The notes under the pieces: model-generated
Databases searched by the model: none
The model's input: the letters and a program-made list of their open reading frames with translations, nothing else
Told to the model about the DNA's origin: nothing
In this document: piece by piece, positions 1-8,926 of the stretch
Numbering within the stretch: position 1 is the stretch's first letter
Layout of the letters: each line of letters begins with the position of its first letter
Source: Muribaculaceae bacterium
GTDB lineage: Bacteria > Bacillota > Clostridia > Lachnospirales > Lachnospiraceae
Direction of reading: 5' to 3'
Assembly (NCBI GenBank): GCA_023666425.1
Contig: JAMPCA010000002.1
Coordinates: 124,001 to 188,000 of the forward strand
DNA: 64,000 nt
Made by a program: the position numbers and the translations under genes

Positions 1-174
1 CTTATTGCTGTTTCCGGGCTCAATCACCTGATGATTCAGCATGTCCTCCCGCTGATCCACCTTTATCTGAATGTTCTGCTGATCCACAACCGGCTTCACA
101 TCCTCCTGGTGCTTCATCAGATTCACATCCACGGTCCTCTGGATCATCGCATTGTTAATCGGTGTAATTGCCAT
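1..174 (-). CDS. Small flagellar-operon protein, N-terminal 58 residues only
   Basis: An open frame starts at an ATG (172-174) preceded by an AGAGGTGG ribosome site and runs off the left edge after 58 codons. It begins MAITPINNAMIQRT and is rich in Gln, Val and Asp, with no membrane segment or known motif visible. It starts 11 bp after the stop of the sigD/fliA gene, so it is probably the next gene of the same operon. I do not recognise the family; it could be a small uncharacterised protein found downstream of sigD in related bacteria. The 3' end lies outside the window. Confidence 0.7.
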   Translation of the reverse strand, partial: MAITPINNAMIQRTVDVNLMKHQEDVKPVVDQQNIQIKVDQREDMLNHQVIEPGNSNK

Positions 175-185
175 AAGCCCACCTC

Positions 186-950
186 TCAATCCACAAGAAT
201 ATTCATATATACACCCATCTTCTTACGCATTTTTACAAGTGCCTTGGTATGAAGCTGGGACACTCTCGACTCCGACACCTCAAGGATCATACTGATTTCC
301 TTTAAGGTCATCTCCTCATAGTAATAGAGCTCGATCACTCTCCGCTCCTTCTCCGTCAGAAGCTCCAGCGAGGCGAGAAGCATATCCTTAAGCTCCGCCT
401 CCTCGACAACCTCCTCCGGCTGTGCAAAATGGGATTTGTTGCTGGTATCCATCGCAGGCTCCGGACCGTTTTCCTCAAACTCATTCAAAGAAACCACATT
501 GGTCACCTGCATCTGCGACTGCCAGTCACAGAGCTCCTCATTTGAAAGTCCCAGCTCCGCCGCCAGCTCCTCGTCTGTCGCGGTGTGCCCGGTGCGCATC
601 TCAATCGCCTTGATTGCCTCATCCATCTTGCGCTGCCGCTGGCGCACCGTTCTCGGGATCCAGTCCATTTTGCGAATCTGATCCAGAATCGCCCCGCGAA
701 TCCGAAGACTTGCATAGGTCTCGAACTTGACATTTTTTGTAAGGTCAAATTTGTCTATGGCATCGATCAGCCCAAAGATTCCATAGCTCACCAGATCTTC
801 ATATTCTACATTGTGTCCGAGATACATGCTCAGTCTCCCAGCAACCAGCTTCACCAGCTGGGAGTATTCAATAATCAATTGTTCCCGAAGCTCCTTTGAC
901 GGTCTCCTGCGATACTCGTCCCAGAGCTTTTCCTTGTCAACAGTCTTCAT
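186..950 (-). CDS. fliA: Flagellar sigma factor, sigma-28 family (FliA/SigD/WhiG type)
   Basis: A 254-residue sigma factor of normal length for the FliA/SigD family, which directs RNA polymerase to late flagellar, motility and chemotaxis promoters. Region 2 is recognisable around residues 28-85 (YEDLVSYGIFGLIDAIDKFD), region 3 around 95-150, and the region 4 helix-turn-helix near residues 215-240 (LKEISMILEVSESRVSQLH). It lies at the end of the fla/che operon, after cheC and cheD and a small membrane-protein gene, as sigD follows cheD in Bacillus subtilis. No anti-sigma factor FlgM is encoded in the window. The position suggests it is made late in a long transcript and then activates flagellin and other genes elsewhere, which is inferred from family knowledge. 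Confidence 0.95.
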   Translation of the reverse strand: MKTVDKEKLWDEYRRRPSKELREQLIIEYSQLVKLVAGRLSMYLGHNVEYEDLVSYGIFGLIDAIDKFDLTKNVKFETYASLRIRGAILDQIRKMDWIPRTVRQRQRKMDEAIKAIEMRTGHTATDEELAAELGLSNEELCDWQSQMQVTNVVSLNEFEENGPEPAMDTSNKSHFAQPEEVVEEAELKDMLLASLELLTEKERRVIELYYYEEMTLKEISMILEVSESRVSQLHTKALVKMRKKMGVYMNILVD

Positions 951-967
951 TCAACCCGCCTTCTTGG

Positions 968-1291
968 TTACTCGCTCTCATTTTGCGCATCGATATTTTC
1001 CAATGCCTCTTCCGCCTCTCCGGCTTCCTTCGCGGTCACGGACTCTGTGACGTCCTCCTCTGTAGACGGAGTCTCCTCCTCTGCTGCCGGCACATCCTGC
1101 ATCTGCGGAAAATTGATATCCACAACCAGCTTTACCACACTGCCCAGTATGTAAAAAATCACCAGCACGATCAACAGCCGCCTGGTAAACTCCAGCATCG
1201 ACAAATGCCCGATAATTGATACCACGCAATCAATGGCTCCCGCCGTAAGCATAATAAGCGCCGGCAGCAAATTTGTCCTTCTCGTTTTCAT
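968..1291 (-). CDS. Small membrane protein of the che operon, function unknown
   Basis: A 107-residue protein with two predicted membrane helices (about residues 8-27 and 39-59), followed by a strongly acidic, Glu/Ala/Thr-rich tail of about 45 residues. The ATG is preceded by AAGGTGATAT at workable spacing. It sits between cheD (5 bp upstream) and sigD (17 bp downstream), so it is almost certainly co-transcribed with them. I do not recognise a named family. B. subtilis has an unrelated-looking small gene, ylxL, on the other side of sigD. A role in assembling or regulating the flagellum or chemotaxis apparatus is only implied by position. Confidence 0.75.
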   Translation of the reverse strand: MKTRRTNLLPALIMLTAGAIDCVVSIIGHLSMLEFTRRLLIVLVIFYILGSVVKLVVDINFPQMQDVPAAEEETPSTEEDVTESVTAKEAGEAEEALENIDAQNESE

Positions 1292-1295
1292 TCTT

Positions 1296-1781
1296 CTATA
1301 TCACCTTTGAAAATTTGCCCACCGCTTTAATCAGATACTCTCCATTCATACAGTTCAGTTCCACGGTACGCCCGTAATTCAGTCCGGTATCCTCTGCAAC
1401 CAGTGGAATCTTAAGCTGCCGCAAAATAATTTTCGCCGCTTCCGCATTGCGCTTGCCGACGTTACCCATGGCGGAGCTTCCGCTCATCTCAAACATGCAG
1501 GCTCCCCCGGCAATCTTGGCCACAAGGCGTCTCGGGTCTCCTCCAATCCTCTGCACCTGCCGCAGAAGCTCCCTAATACCCGTATCTCCAAATTTTGCTA
1601 TGTTCTCATTGTTCTTTAGCTTGGTGCTGTCCGGCAGCATATAATGTACAAGTCCTCCAACCTTGGTTACCGGATCGTACAGTGTCAGCCCAATACAGGA
1701 GCCGAGTCCGAGCGTCGTCAGTATATCCGGTGAACGAGCGACTTTTAAATCTGCCATTCCCACCTTGATTACGTTTCCCAC
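1296..1781 (-). CDS. cheD: Chemoreceptor glutamine deamidase CheD
   Basis: A 161-residue CheD, the enzyme that deamidates glutamines of chemoreceptors and in Gram-positive bacteria also binds CheC and raises its phosphatase activity. The family signature is clear: the catalytic Cys is about residue 29 in LGSCIGLTLYDP and the His about residue 46 in GGLVHYMLP. Length is normal. It follows cheC by 14 bp, so the two interacting partners are adjacent, as in B. subtilis. No chemoreceptor gene lies in the window, so its substrates are encoded elsewhere. Confidence 0.96.
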   Translation of the reverse strand: MGNVIKVGMADLKVARSPDILTTLGLGSCIGLTLYDPVTKVGGLVHYMLPDSTKLKNNENIAKFGDTGIRELLRQVQRIGGDPRRLVAKIAGGACMFEMSGSSAMGNVGKRNAEAAKIILRQLKIPLVAEDTGLNYGRTVELNCMNGEYLIKAVGKFSKVI

Positions 1782-1795
1782 TGTCAGTTCATCTC

Positions 1796-2416
1796 CTAAA
1801 TTTGAATTCCGAGGGAGGTCAGAATTTTTCCATAGGAATCCTCCTCCGGCATTAAAATAAAGTATCCTCCGATCATCACTTCGTCCCCGAACTCAGTCTC
1901 TATCAGCAGCGCATTGTTGCCGTACTGTCCAAACTGTATCGCGGGAACAGACAAAATCGCACCTGCCATATCCACTGCAATATAGGGGATAGAGGGCGCA
2001 ATCGTTAAATTGGTGAGACCCGCAAGTGCCGTCAGGTAAGAAGCCGCAATAATATTGCCAATCTCCTTCATGGCAGACAAATCCATCTCATCAAAGGGCT
2101 CCATATTGTCCTCCGGTTTTCCCATCAGCCGGTTGACCAGATAATGCGCGGAATCCATTTTCATCAAAAACATCATGCTGCCGGAGATGTCATGGGTCAC
2201 CTCCAAAAAGATTCCCACTATGATTTCTTCTTCCGGACAGATTGCCGTATTCAGTTTCGCCACATCCATAAGCTCAACCTTCGGCACATTCATCTGTATC
2301 GTCTCATTGAGCATACTGGCGAGGGAAGTTGTTGCATTTCCCGCGCCAACATTACCGATCTCCCGCAGGACGTCGATATAGATTTCGTTAATATTATCCA
2401 TTGAAAACTCGCCCAT
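1796..2416 (-). CDS. cheC: CheY-P phosphatase CheC
   Basis: CheC removes phosphate from CheY-P and is regulated by CheD. The protein carries both copies of the family active-site pattern, EIGNVGAGNATTSL near the N-terminus and EIGNIIAASYLTAL in the middle, so both phosphatase sites look intact. I chose the ATG at 2416 (MGEFSMDN) because GCGAGG lies 5 nt upstream. An ATG at 2434 that overlaps the cheW stop, or the ATG at 2401, are also possible. It is tightly coupled to cheW upstream and cheD downstream. The homologous FliY is encoded near 15 kb. Confidence 0.95.
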   Translation of the reverse strand: MGEFSMDNINEIYIDVLREIGNVGAGNATTSLASMLNETIQMNVPKVELMDVAKLNTAICPEEEIIVGIFLEVTHDISGSMMFLMKMDSAHYLVNRLMGKPEDNMEPFDEMDLSAMKEIGNIIAASYLTALAGLTNLTIAPSIPYIAVDMAGAILSVPAIQFGQYGNNALLIETEFGDEVMIGGYFILMPEEDSYGKILTSLGIQI

Positions 2417-2426
2417 AGGCACCTCG

Positions 2427-2897
2427 CTATCCATTATCCTTTTCTTCAATAATCGCACTCAGCTCCAAGAGCGAGATCAGCTGGTCTCCCTTCTTCCCGA
2501 CGCCGCTGATAAACGCTTCCTTGCCGTGGCTGCTGTGGGAATCATACGGCTCAATCTCCTCACCCGAGAGAGTGACCACCTCACAGACAGCGTCCACGAT
2601 TACACCGATCATTCCCCGATCCTTGATCTTCAGGATAATAATTCTTGTTGTGTTCGTGAACACATCCTTTTCCAGCCCCATCTTGATCCGAATGCTCATA
2701 ACTGGAACCACCTCGCCGCGGAGGTTAATGATTCCCGGGAAATACACCTGCGCCTTCGGCACTCTCGTGATTTTCTGCATCCGCACGATATTGTCAATGT
2801 AGCCGATATCGATGCCGTACTTCTCGCTGCCGATCTGTACGACTATGTACTGCTTCTTCTCTTTCTCAACTGTTGTATCTAACATAAAATCCGCCAT
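2427..2897 (-). CDS. cheW: Chemotaxis coupling protein CheW
   Basis: A 156-residue CheW that links the kinase CheA to chemoreceptors at the inner face of the membrane. It consists of a single CheW (SH3-like) domain: a beta-rich start (IVVQIGSEKYGIDIGYI), the conserved FPGIINLRGEVVPVM segment, and a typical receptor-binding C-terminal half. It lies 13 bp after cheA and abuts cheC. Length and motifs are ordinary; nothing suggests a CheV-type receiver fusion. Confidence 0.96.
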   Translation of the reverse strand: MADFMLDTTVEKEKKQYIVVQIGSEKYGIDIGYIDNIVRMQKITRVPKAQVYFPGIINLRGEVVPVMSIRIKMGLEKDVFTNTTRIIILKIKDRGMIGVIVDAVCEVVTLSGEEIEPYDSHSSHGKEAFISGVGKKGDQLISLLELSAIIEEKDNG

Positions 2898-2910
2898 GTC
2901 TTCACCCCCG

Positions 2911-4995
2911 TTACATCAACGTGTTGGCATCCAGAATCAGAGCCACCTCGCCATCGCCGAGAATCGTCGCTCCGCTGATGAGCTTGTTGCCGTTTATGTA
3001 CTTTCCTAACGACTTGATAACTATTTCCTGCTGTCCCATAAGGTTATCCACCACAAGACCCACCTGAGAGTCACCTCTCTTGACAATAACAACGGTAAGG
3101 TTCTCCGGCTCCTCCTCACGGTCCTCGATATCCAGCACCTTATCCAGCCGTACCAGCGGAATAACGCTGCCTCTTAAGTGAATGACCTCCTTGGCCTGCA
3201 CATATTTGATATCCGTAACCGGTATGTTCTCAATGTTCGCAATCGAGCCAAGGGCAATCGCATATTTCTCATCGCGAACCTCCACCATGAGAGCCTGGAT
3301 AATCGCAAGCGTCAGCGGCAGACGAACTGTAAAGGTCGTGCCCTCGCCGAGAGACGTCTTTACCTCCACATCGCCGCCCAGCTGTTCAATTCCAGACTTC
3401 ACTACATCGAGTCCAACGCCCCGGCCGCTGATATCCGTAATCTTTTTCGCCATGGAAAAGCTCGGAAGGAACAGCAGATTGATGACTTCCTTCTGGCTCA
3501 TCGACTCCGCCTGCTCTGCCGTAACGGCGCCGCGCTCCACAGCTTTGGCTCTCACTGCCTCCACATCAATTCCGTTACCGTCATCGCCTACCTGGATAAT
3601 GACGTTATTTCCCTCCTGGTAAGCATTCAGGAAGATGGTTCCTGTCTCCGGCTTACCCCGCTGTGCACGGAGAGCCGAATCCTCAAGACCATGATCTGCG
3701 GAATTGCGGAGCAAATGCTGCAGCGGATCTCCAATCTGATCCACCACGGTGCGGTCAAGCTCGGTGTCCTCACCGGTCATTACCAGCTCCATCTTCTTAT
3801 TCAGAGTCCTTGACAAGTCGCGGATCATACGCGGGAACTTGTTGACAACGCTCTCAATGGGAACCATTCGAACCTTCATCACAGACTCATGGAGATTGGT
3901 CGTAATGCGCTCCAGATATTCAATTTGCTCGTGGAAACTCTGGCTGCCAAAGCTTCCGCCCTCTGTAGAGCTGATAGAAACCAGACTGTTCTTCGCGATA
4001 ATCAGCTCGGATACCTGGTTCATCAGCGCATCCAGCTTCTCAATATCTACTCTGACTGTACGGTTTGTCGCAGGCTTTCCTGCCGCTTTCTTCTGGGGCT
4101 GTGCCTGCGCTTTATTCTCCGCCGCCTTGGCTACCGCCGTCTTCTTGGGAGCCTCCGCCGGCTGTGTCGTCTGTGCCTGCTCCACCTCCGCAGGAGCGGA
4201 AAAATCTGTCAGCTCCTCACCGAATACATGCTCGATCTCTGAGACATGATCCGCCGCCGCATACAATTTATCGTAACTCTCCGCCGATGCGATATAAAAG
4301 CTGAAATCAAGGTCAAATTTCTCGTCCTCAATATCCTGCGAGCTCGGTCTGTACACGAGTATCTGCCCGAACTCCTCCACCGCCCGGAATACCAGAAAGG
4401 CTCTTGCCGCCTTAAGCAGGCACTCCTTCTGGATCTGGATGGTCATCCCGTAAATGTGCTGACCGCTCTCCTTCGTCTCCACCACAAGCCTGCGCTCGCT
4501 GTCGCTCAGCTCGATTTCGAGATATTTCTTTCCGACGCCCTCCGCCGCCTTCTTTTCTCCGGCAGCCGCTTTCTCCTTCGGCGCAGCGCTTTCGCCGCCG
4601 CTCCCGCCGTTTGCCTTGGCAATCGCTTCATTGAGTTCTTTGATGATCATCTCGTTGTCTTCGGTTCCCTCATCGGAGCTCGCCTTGATGTTGTCAAGAT
4701 AACCCTCGATTGCATCGAGACACTTGAACAGCAGATCAATCATCGGACTGTCTACGGACAGCTTATCGCTTCTGACCTCCTGAAACACATTTTCCATGTC
4801 ATGGGTCAGATGCTGCATCCGCTTAAAGCCCATGGTTCCTGCCATACCCTTTAGGGAGTGGGCCGCGCGAAAGACCTCGTTGATCGTGTCCTTATTGTCC
4901 GGCTCATTCTCCAGAGTCATAATGCAGTCGCTTAAAGTCTGCAAATGCTCTGCACTTTCATCAATAAAAATTTCAAGATACTGGCTAACATCCAT
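2911..4995 (-). CDS. cheA: Chemotaxis histidine kinase CheA
   Basis: A 694-residue CheA with the standard five-domain order. P1 is an Hpt domain with the phosphorylated His at about residue 46 (RAAHSLKGMAGTMG). P2, the response-regulator-binding domain, spans about 155-265. A long Ala/Lys/Gln linker follows, then the P3 dimerisation helices (about 315-380), the P4 ATPase with N-box HLLRNSADHG and G-boxes GDDGNGID and SGRGVGLDVV, and the CheW-like P5 (about 560-694). It autophosphorylates and passes phosphate to CheY and CheB. cheB lies 1 bp upstream and cheW 13 bp downstream. No cheY was found in this cluster. Confidence 0.97.
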   Translation of the reverse strand: MDVSQYLEIFIDESAEHLQTLSDCIMTLENEPDNKDTINEVFRAAHSLKGMAGTMGFKRMQHLTHDMENVFQEVRSDKLSVDSPMIDLLFKCLDAIEGYLDNIKASSDEGTEDNEMIIKELNEAIAKANGGSGGESAAPKEKAAAGEKKAAEGVGKKYLEIELSDSERRLVVETKESGQHIYGMTIQIQKECLLKAARAFLVFRAVEEFGQILVYRPSSQDIEDEKFDLDFSFYIASAESYDKLYAAADHVSEIEHVFGEELTDFSAPAEVEQAQTTQPAEAPKKTAVAKAAENKAQAQPQKKAAGKPATNRTVRVDIEKLDALMNQVSELIIAKNSLVSISSTEGGSFGSQSFHEQIEYLERITTNLHESVMKVRMVPIESVVNKFPRMIRDLSRTLNKKMELVMTGEDTELDRTVVDQIGDPLQHLLRNSADHGLEDSALRAQRGKPETGTIFLNAYQEGNNVIIQVGDDGNGIDVEAVRAKAVERGAVTAEQAESMSQKEVINLLFLPSFSMAKKITDISGRGVGLDVVKSGIEQLGGDVEVKTSLGEGTTFTVRLPLTLAIIQALMVEVRDEKYAIALGSIANIENIPVTDIKYVQAKEVIHLRGSVIPLVRLDKVLDIEDREEEPENLTVVIVKRGDSQVGLVVDNLMGQQEIVIKSLGKYINGNKLISGATILGDGEVALILDANTLM

Positions 4996-4996
4996 G

Positions 4997-6046
4997 CTAC
5001 ATTACCCCCACATTCTTCGTGATCGTTTTCGCAACATCCTCCAGAGATACGACCTCATCCACCATCCCGGATTCCGCAATCGCCCGCGGCATCCCATAGA
5101 CCACACAAGTCTGTGCATTCTGTGCAATTACATGAACCGGCTTGTGCTGGGCCAGAGAGAGAATCCCATTCGTCCCATCTGCCCCCATGCCGGTGAGCAC
5201 CACACAAATGATCTCATCGTAACCCGTGCCGGAAAGGGAATCGTAAGTGATATTGGCACAAGGCTTTAAACCGCCGATGGCAGGCATATCGTTCAGCGCA
5301 ATCTTGTGAACGCCGCCCGGGCATTTGGCCACACCCATGTGCTTTCCGCCGGGAGCGATATATACATGCCCTTTCTCGAGCACATCTCCCTCCTCCGCTT
5401 CCTTCACCGCGATCTCACTGATCTCGTCCAGACGGTCTGCCATGGATTTTGTAAATCCCACCGGCATGTGCTGTACGAGAACCATCGGAGCATTCAGGTT
5501 CTTAGGCAGAAATGGAATCACGCTCTGCAGTGCTTTTGGCCCTCCCGTGGAACAGGCAAGTGCGACCAGCTTATTTTTTCCGGTCGCCTTCAGCCTTGCA
5601 GGCACAGGCTTTTTCTCCGGCCGTTTCGGTGCGCGCACATAGCTTTTGGATGACAGCACCGCTGTGAGCACAGAGAGCAGACGCCGCTTAAACTCCTCAC
5701 CCTTGGCTTCGATGACATTGCCCGGCTTTGTCACAAAATCAACCGCTCCCAGCTCCATCGCCCGAATGGTCACCTCTGCATCCCTGACGGTCAGGGTGCT
5801 GACCATCACAACGGTCGCCCTGATTCCATCCTTTCTGAGCTGCTCGAGCAATTGCAGACCGTCCATCCTCGGCATGTTGACATCCAGAACAACACCATCG
5901 TAGGTTGTCTTCCTGAGCCTCTCATAGGCCTCAAGACCGTCTCTGCAGTAATCTGTTGCTTGAAAATTGTTATCTGAGTTAATTATATCACAAATAACCC
6001 TTCTCAGGAGTGCAGAATCATCAACAACCAAAATGTTTTTCTTCAT
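4997..6046 (-). CDS. cheB: Chemotaxis response regulator and protein-glutamate methylesterase CheB
   Basis: CheB demethylates chemoreceptors once phosphorylated by CheA. The N-terminal receiver has the acidic pair at DD9-10 and the phospho-acceptor Asp at about residue 55 (LDVNMPRMDG). The C-terminal esterase has the catalytic Ser at about 166 (CSTGGPKAL), His at about 193 (QHMPVGFTKSMA) and Asp at about 290 (LTGMGADGTNG). I start it at the ATG at 6046 (MKKNILVVDD) because GGTGAG lies just upstream and upstream sequence is not CheB-like. That gives 349 residues. The methyltransferase partner CheR is not in the window. Confidence 0.96.
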   Translation of the reverse strand: MKKNILVVDDSALLRRVICDIINSDNNFQATDYCRDGLEAYERLRKTTYDGVVLDVNMPRMDGLQLLEQLRKDGIRATVVMVSTLTVRDAEVTIRAMELGAVDFVTKPGNVIEAKGEEFKRRLLSVLTAVLSSKSYVRAPKRPEKKPVPARLKATGKNKLVALACSTGGPKALQSVIPFLPKNLNAPMVLVQHMPVGFTKSMADRLDEISEIAVKEAEEGDVLEKGHVYIAPGGKHMGVAKCPGGVHKIALNDMPAIGGLKPCANITYDSLSGTGYDEIICVVLTGMGADGTNGILSLAQHKPVHVIAQNAQTCVVYGMPRAIAESGMVDEVVSLEDVAKTITKNVGVM

Positions 6047-6050
6047 ATAC

Positions 6051-6794
6051 TCACCCGATTTCCTTTTTGCGCATTCTGCGCTCTTCCTCAAACACAAAAC
6101 GAACAATCTTCTCCCTGTCCCGCAGATCCTTGTAGATGAACTGGACACGGTTGCTGAACTTATCCTCTAAGCTGGGATGCCGGCTGCTCTCCACAACCCT
6201 GCATACCAGATAAAAGGTTTCGTCCAGCCATGCGCTGTTTAAATGAACCAGCAAAAGCAGATAACTCCCCTTCTCGTACATCTCTCCCGAGAGAAATTTT
6301 GCGCCGCCCCCACTGATATCCTGCAGCGTCCCCATCCGCATGGACGCCATATTCTCCGGCTCCCGAATGGCCGCCAGAAGCTGGTTCGTAGTCTCCAGTC
6401 TCGCGGTCTTCTCCGTAATCAGATAATATTGTATCTCTGCCAGAAAATCGATGCGGAAATACTCCCGCCGCTGGAATTTCTGTGGCAGCTCCTTCACCTG
6501 GATGGAGAGAAAGTACAGATTCCCTTTTTTATAGCGTCCCTTTACGGTAGCAATCCCATGGTACATCCCCCGCTTTGTATAGAATACCAGATCGCAGACA
6601 GCACCTACCTGAAAGAGCACCATTCTTCCGCCCTGCATGGGCATCGTAATCTCTGTCTCCATATCCGAAAGCATATCCGAGACGCTGCTCTGATAGACAA
6701 CTGCCTTCTCCCCGCCGTTGTCCTCCGCCACTTTCGCTCTAAGCAGCTTTACGTCTATTCGATTTCCCAGTTGAATTACATCTGAAAGTACCAT
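6051..6794 (-). CDS. PilZ-domain c-di-GMP-binding flagellar protein, YcgR/MotI type
   Basis: A 247-residue protein with an N-terminal YcgR-like beta domain (about 1-100) and a C-terminal PilZ domain. The c-di-GMP signature is intact: RREYFR at 109-114 and DISGGG at 159-164. Family members (YcgR, B. subtilis MotI/DgrA) bind the stator or rotor when c-di-GMP is high and slow the motor. Its place between flhG and cheB in the fla operon supports that role. It lies 12 bp after flhG, and its stop is 4 bp before the cheB start. Confidence 0.9.
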   Translation of the reverse strand: MVLSDVIQLGNRIDVKLLRAKVAEDNGGEKAVVYQSSVSDMLSDMETEITMPMQGGRMVLFQVGAVCDLVFYTKRGMYHGIATVKGRYKKGNLYFLSIQVKELPQKFQRREYFRIDFLAEIQYYLITEKTARLETTNQLLAAIREPENMASMRMGTLQDISGGGAKFLSGEMYEKGSYLLLLVHLNSAWLDETFYLVCRVVESSRHPSLEDKFSNRVQFIYKDLRDREKIVRFVFEEERRMRKKEIG

Positions 6795-6806
6795 ACATTC
6801 GCTCTC

Positions 6807-7685
6807 CTATTTCCGGTTCGTGAGAAAATTTGAAAACATCTGGGTAATTCCCCAGCGCATTGCCACCTGCTCATGGGTTCCGTTCAGAAGATTTCTGGCG
6901 AGAACCTCAAAGGCCTTGGCCGATCTGGCATTTGGCTCCTGCAGGGAGACGGTCTTCTGCTGGCGCACCAGCCGCTCCAGCGCCGCGTCCTGCGGAACCA
7001 TGCCGAGATAATTTAACGTTCCGTGTAAAAACTGCGCCACGACAGAACTCAGCTTGTCATAAACACACTGCCCCTCCTCCGCCGATATGACCTTGTTGGA
7101 GATCACATGGATGGTTGTGGCGTCGGCGTCAAAGCCCGAATTGCGGTACAAAGCCTTGAGCAGGGAATACGCATCTGTCAAGGAGCTGGGATCCGGCGTG
7201 GACACCAGTATGATCTCGGGACTTGCCACGACAAATTCCATGACCTGATCCGAGATTCCCGCTCCCGTGTCAATGATAATAAAATCTGCGAGATCATTCA
7301 ACTCCTCAAGCTTTTGAACCACAAGTATAATCTGTTCTAAGCTTAGATGATTCATCCCGATAATGCCGGAGCCGCCGGAAATAAAGCCTATATCCATCGG
7401 ACCGCTCGTGATCACCTCGCGAATGGATTTCCCGCGATAAATCACGTCAGATAAATTATATTCAGGCCTCGTGCCAAACATAATCTCTACATTTGCCAGA
7501 CCGATATCTGCGTCAAAAATAAGCACCCGCTTGCCCGCCATCTTCAGCTGCACTGCAAGGTTTACCGCGACATTCGACTTCCCAACGCCTCCCTTTCCAC
7601 TCGTGACCGTCACTACCCGGGCTGTATTCTGATTGTTCTGGTTTCGCTTCCTGACAACATCCCGAAGCTGTTGCGCCTGATCCAT
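6807..7685 (-). CDS. flhG: Flagellum number regulator FlhG (YlxH), MinD-like ATPase
   Basis: A 292-residue ParA/MinD-family ATPase with the deviant Walker A motif SGKGGVGKS at about residues 29-37, a Walker B region around FIIIDTGAG, and a switch segment LIFDADIGLANV. FlhG works with the SRP-like GTPase FlhF to set flagellar number and position and to deliver C-ring proteins such as FliM/FliY. Its start overlaps the flhF stop (TAATG), the usual translational coupling of this pair. The C-terminus has a short amphipathic stretch but was not analysed further. Confidence 0.95.
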   Translation of the reverse strand: MDQAQQLRDVVRKRNQNNQNTARVVTVTSGKGGVGKSNVAVNLAVQLKMAGKRVLIFDADIGLANVEIMFGTRPEYNLSDVIYRGKSIREVITSGPMDIGFISGGSGIIGMNHLSLEQIILVVQKLEELNDLADFIIIDTGAGISDQVMEFVVASPEIILVSTPDPSSLTDAYSLLKALYRNSGFDADATTIHVISNKVISAEEGQCVYDKLSSVVAQFLHGTLNYLGMVPQDAALERLVRQQKTVSLQEPNARSAKAFEVLARNLLNGTHEQVAMRWGITQMFSNFLTNRK

Positions 7686-8926
7686 TATTTATTTCCTCCC
7701 AACAGCTGTTTTACGATCTTTTGTGTGTCGAAAATCTCAATATCGTCCGGCACATTCTGTCCCGTAGTCGCATAGGACAAGTCAGCTCTCGCATAGAGCT
7801 TGATATTCAGGATGTTCCCATAGGTTGTCGTCTCGTCCAGCTTTGTAAAAATCAGCTTAAAATCTGTAATCTCCCGGTAAGTGTCCACAATGTCCAGCAG
7901 ATCTCTGTACTTGGTGGTCGCACTCAAAACCAGATAGACCTCCTTCGCGTACTTCTTATCCAGCCCTCGCAGCAGCTCCTTCATATCCCCTCTCTGCTGT
8001 ACATTCTTGTGGGAAAAGCCCGCGGTATCCACAAACACAATTTCCGGTGCAGCAAAGCCCTCCAGCTTCTCATTCATCTCCTGGGCAGAGTATACAATCT
8101 CCATCGGCGCCTCTAAAATATTGGCGTAGACCTGGAGCTGCTCCGCCGCCGCGATCCGGTAAGTATCCGCCGTGATGAATGCCACGCTCTTATTGTAATC
8201 CACTTTGTACTTAGATGCAATCTTTGCTATTGTTGTAGTCTTTCCCACACCGGTAGGTCCGATAAAAAAGACTACCTTGGGCTTCTTTTTGCCAATCTCG
8301 ATGGTTTTGGGCTGGCCAAGCTTCAAAATCAGTTTCTGGTAGACATTGGAGAGAATAATATCCACACTGTTGCCGGGGCGGATAAAACGCTCCACCTCCT
8401 GCAGCACCTGATTGACATAGATTTCATTGACCTCGTTGGAAATCAGCGTATTGTACAGGATTCGCACAAAGTTGAGCTCCTCGGAGGAGGGGGACTTTGC
8501 CTTTCTCTCCTCCGCTCCTGCCTCCAGCTTCTCCCGCAGGCGCTCGGAGAGGAGATCCAGCCGTTCGTCAAATTCCTCCTTCTCTGGCGCGCTCTTTGGT
8601 TCCGCCTCCGGCTGAAAGGAAAACTTTTTCTGCACGGGCGGCTTCGGCATGGCGGAAACCTCCTCCGTGAGATCAATTTTCTCGTCCGCCGCCAGATTGA
8701 TGCTGTCATGCGTCCCCATGGTATTGAATGCGCGCAGAGTACTCGTGGGATTCTCCTTTTCTTTCATAGCCGCCGTCACCTCATAGGAAGATTTTTTAAA
8801 CACAGCAAGCAGACCCTTGGGCTTGATCTCCTTGGTGTACATAATCACCGCATCCTCGCCGTATGCCTCTCTCGCGGCTGCAACCGCTTCTTCTTCTGTT
8901 TTCCCTCTAAATTTGTTTACATTCAT
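7685..8926 (-). CDS. flhF: SRP-type GTPase FlhF for flagellar placement
   Basis: A 413-residue FlhF with a charged N-terminal B domain (about 1-140, low complexity between 85 and 150), an N domain and a C-terminal SRP-like GTPase G domain. The P-loop GPTGVGKTTT is at about 223-232, followed by DTYRIAAAEQL, DTAGFSHKN and TKLDETTTYG, which match the SRP GTPase motifs. FlhF recruits the export gate and marks the site of flagellar assembly. It lies directly after flhA with no spacing and overlaps flhG by one base. Confidence 0.95.
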   Translation of the reverse strand: MNVNKFRGKTEEEAVAAAREAYGEDAVIMYTKEIKPKGLLAVFKKSSYEVTAAMKEKENPTSTLRAFNTMGTHDSINLAADEKIDLTEEVSAMPKPPVQKKFSFQPEAEPKSAPEKEEFDERLDLLSERLREKLEAGAEERKAKSPSSEELNFVRILYNTLISNEVNEIYVNQVLQEVERFIRPGNSVDIILSNVYQKLILKLGQPKTIEIGKKKPKVVFFIGPTGVGKTTTIAKIASKYKVDYNKSVAFITADTYRIAAAEQLQVYANILEAPMEIVYSAQEMNEKLEGFAAPEIVFVDTAGFSHKNVQQRGDMKELLRGLDKKYAKEVYLVLSATTKYRDLLDIVDTYREITDFKLIFTKLDETTTYGNILNIKLYARADLSYATTGQNVPDDIEIFDTQKIVKQLLGGNK

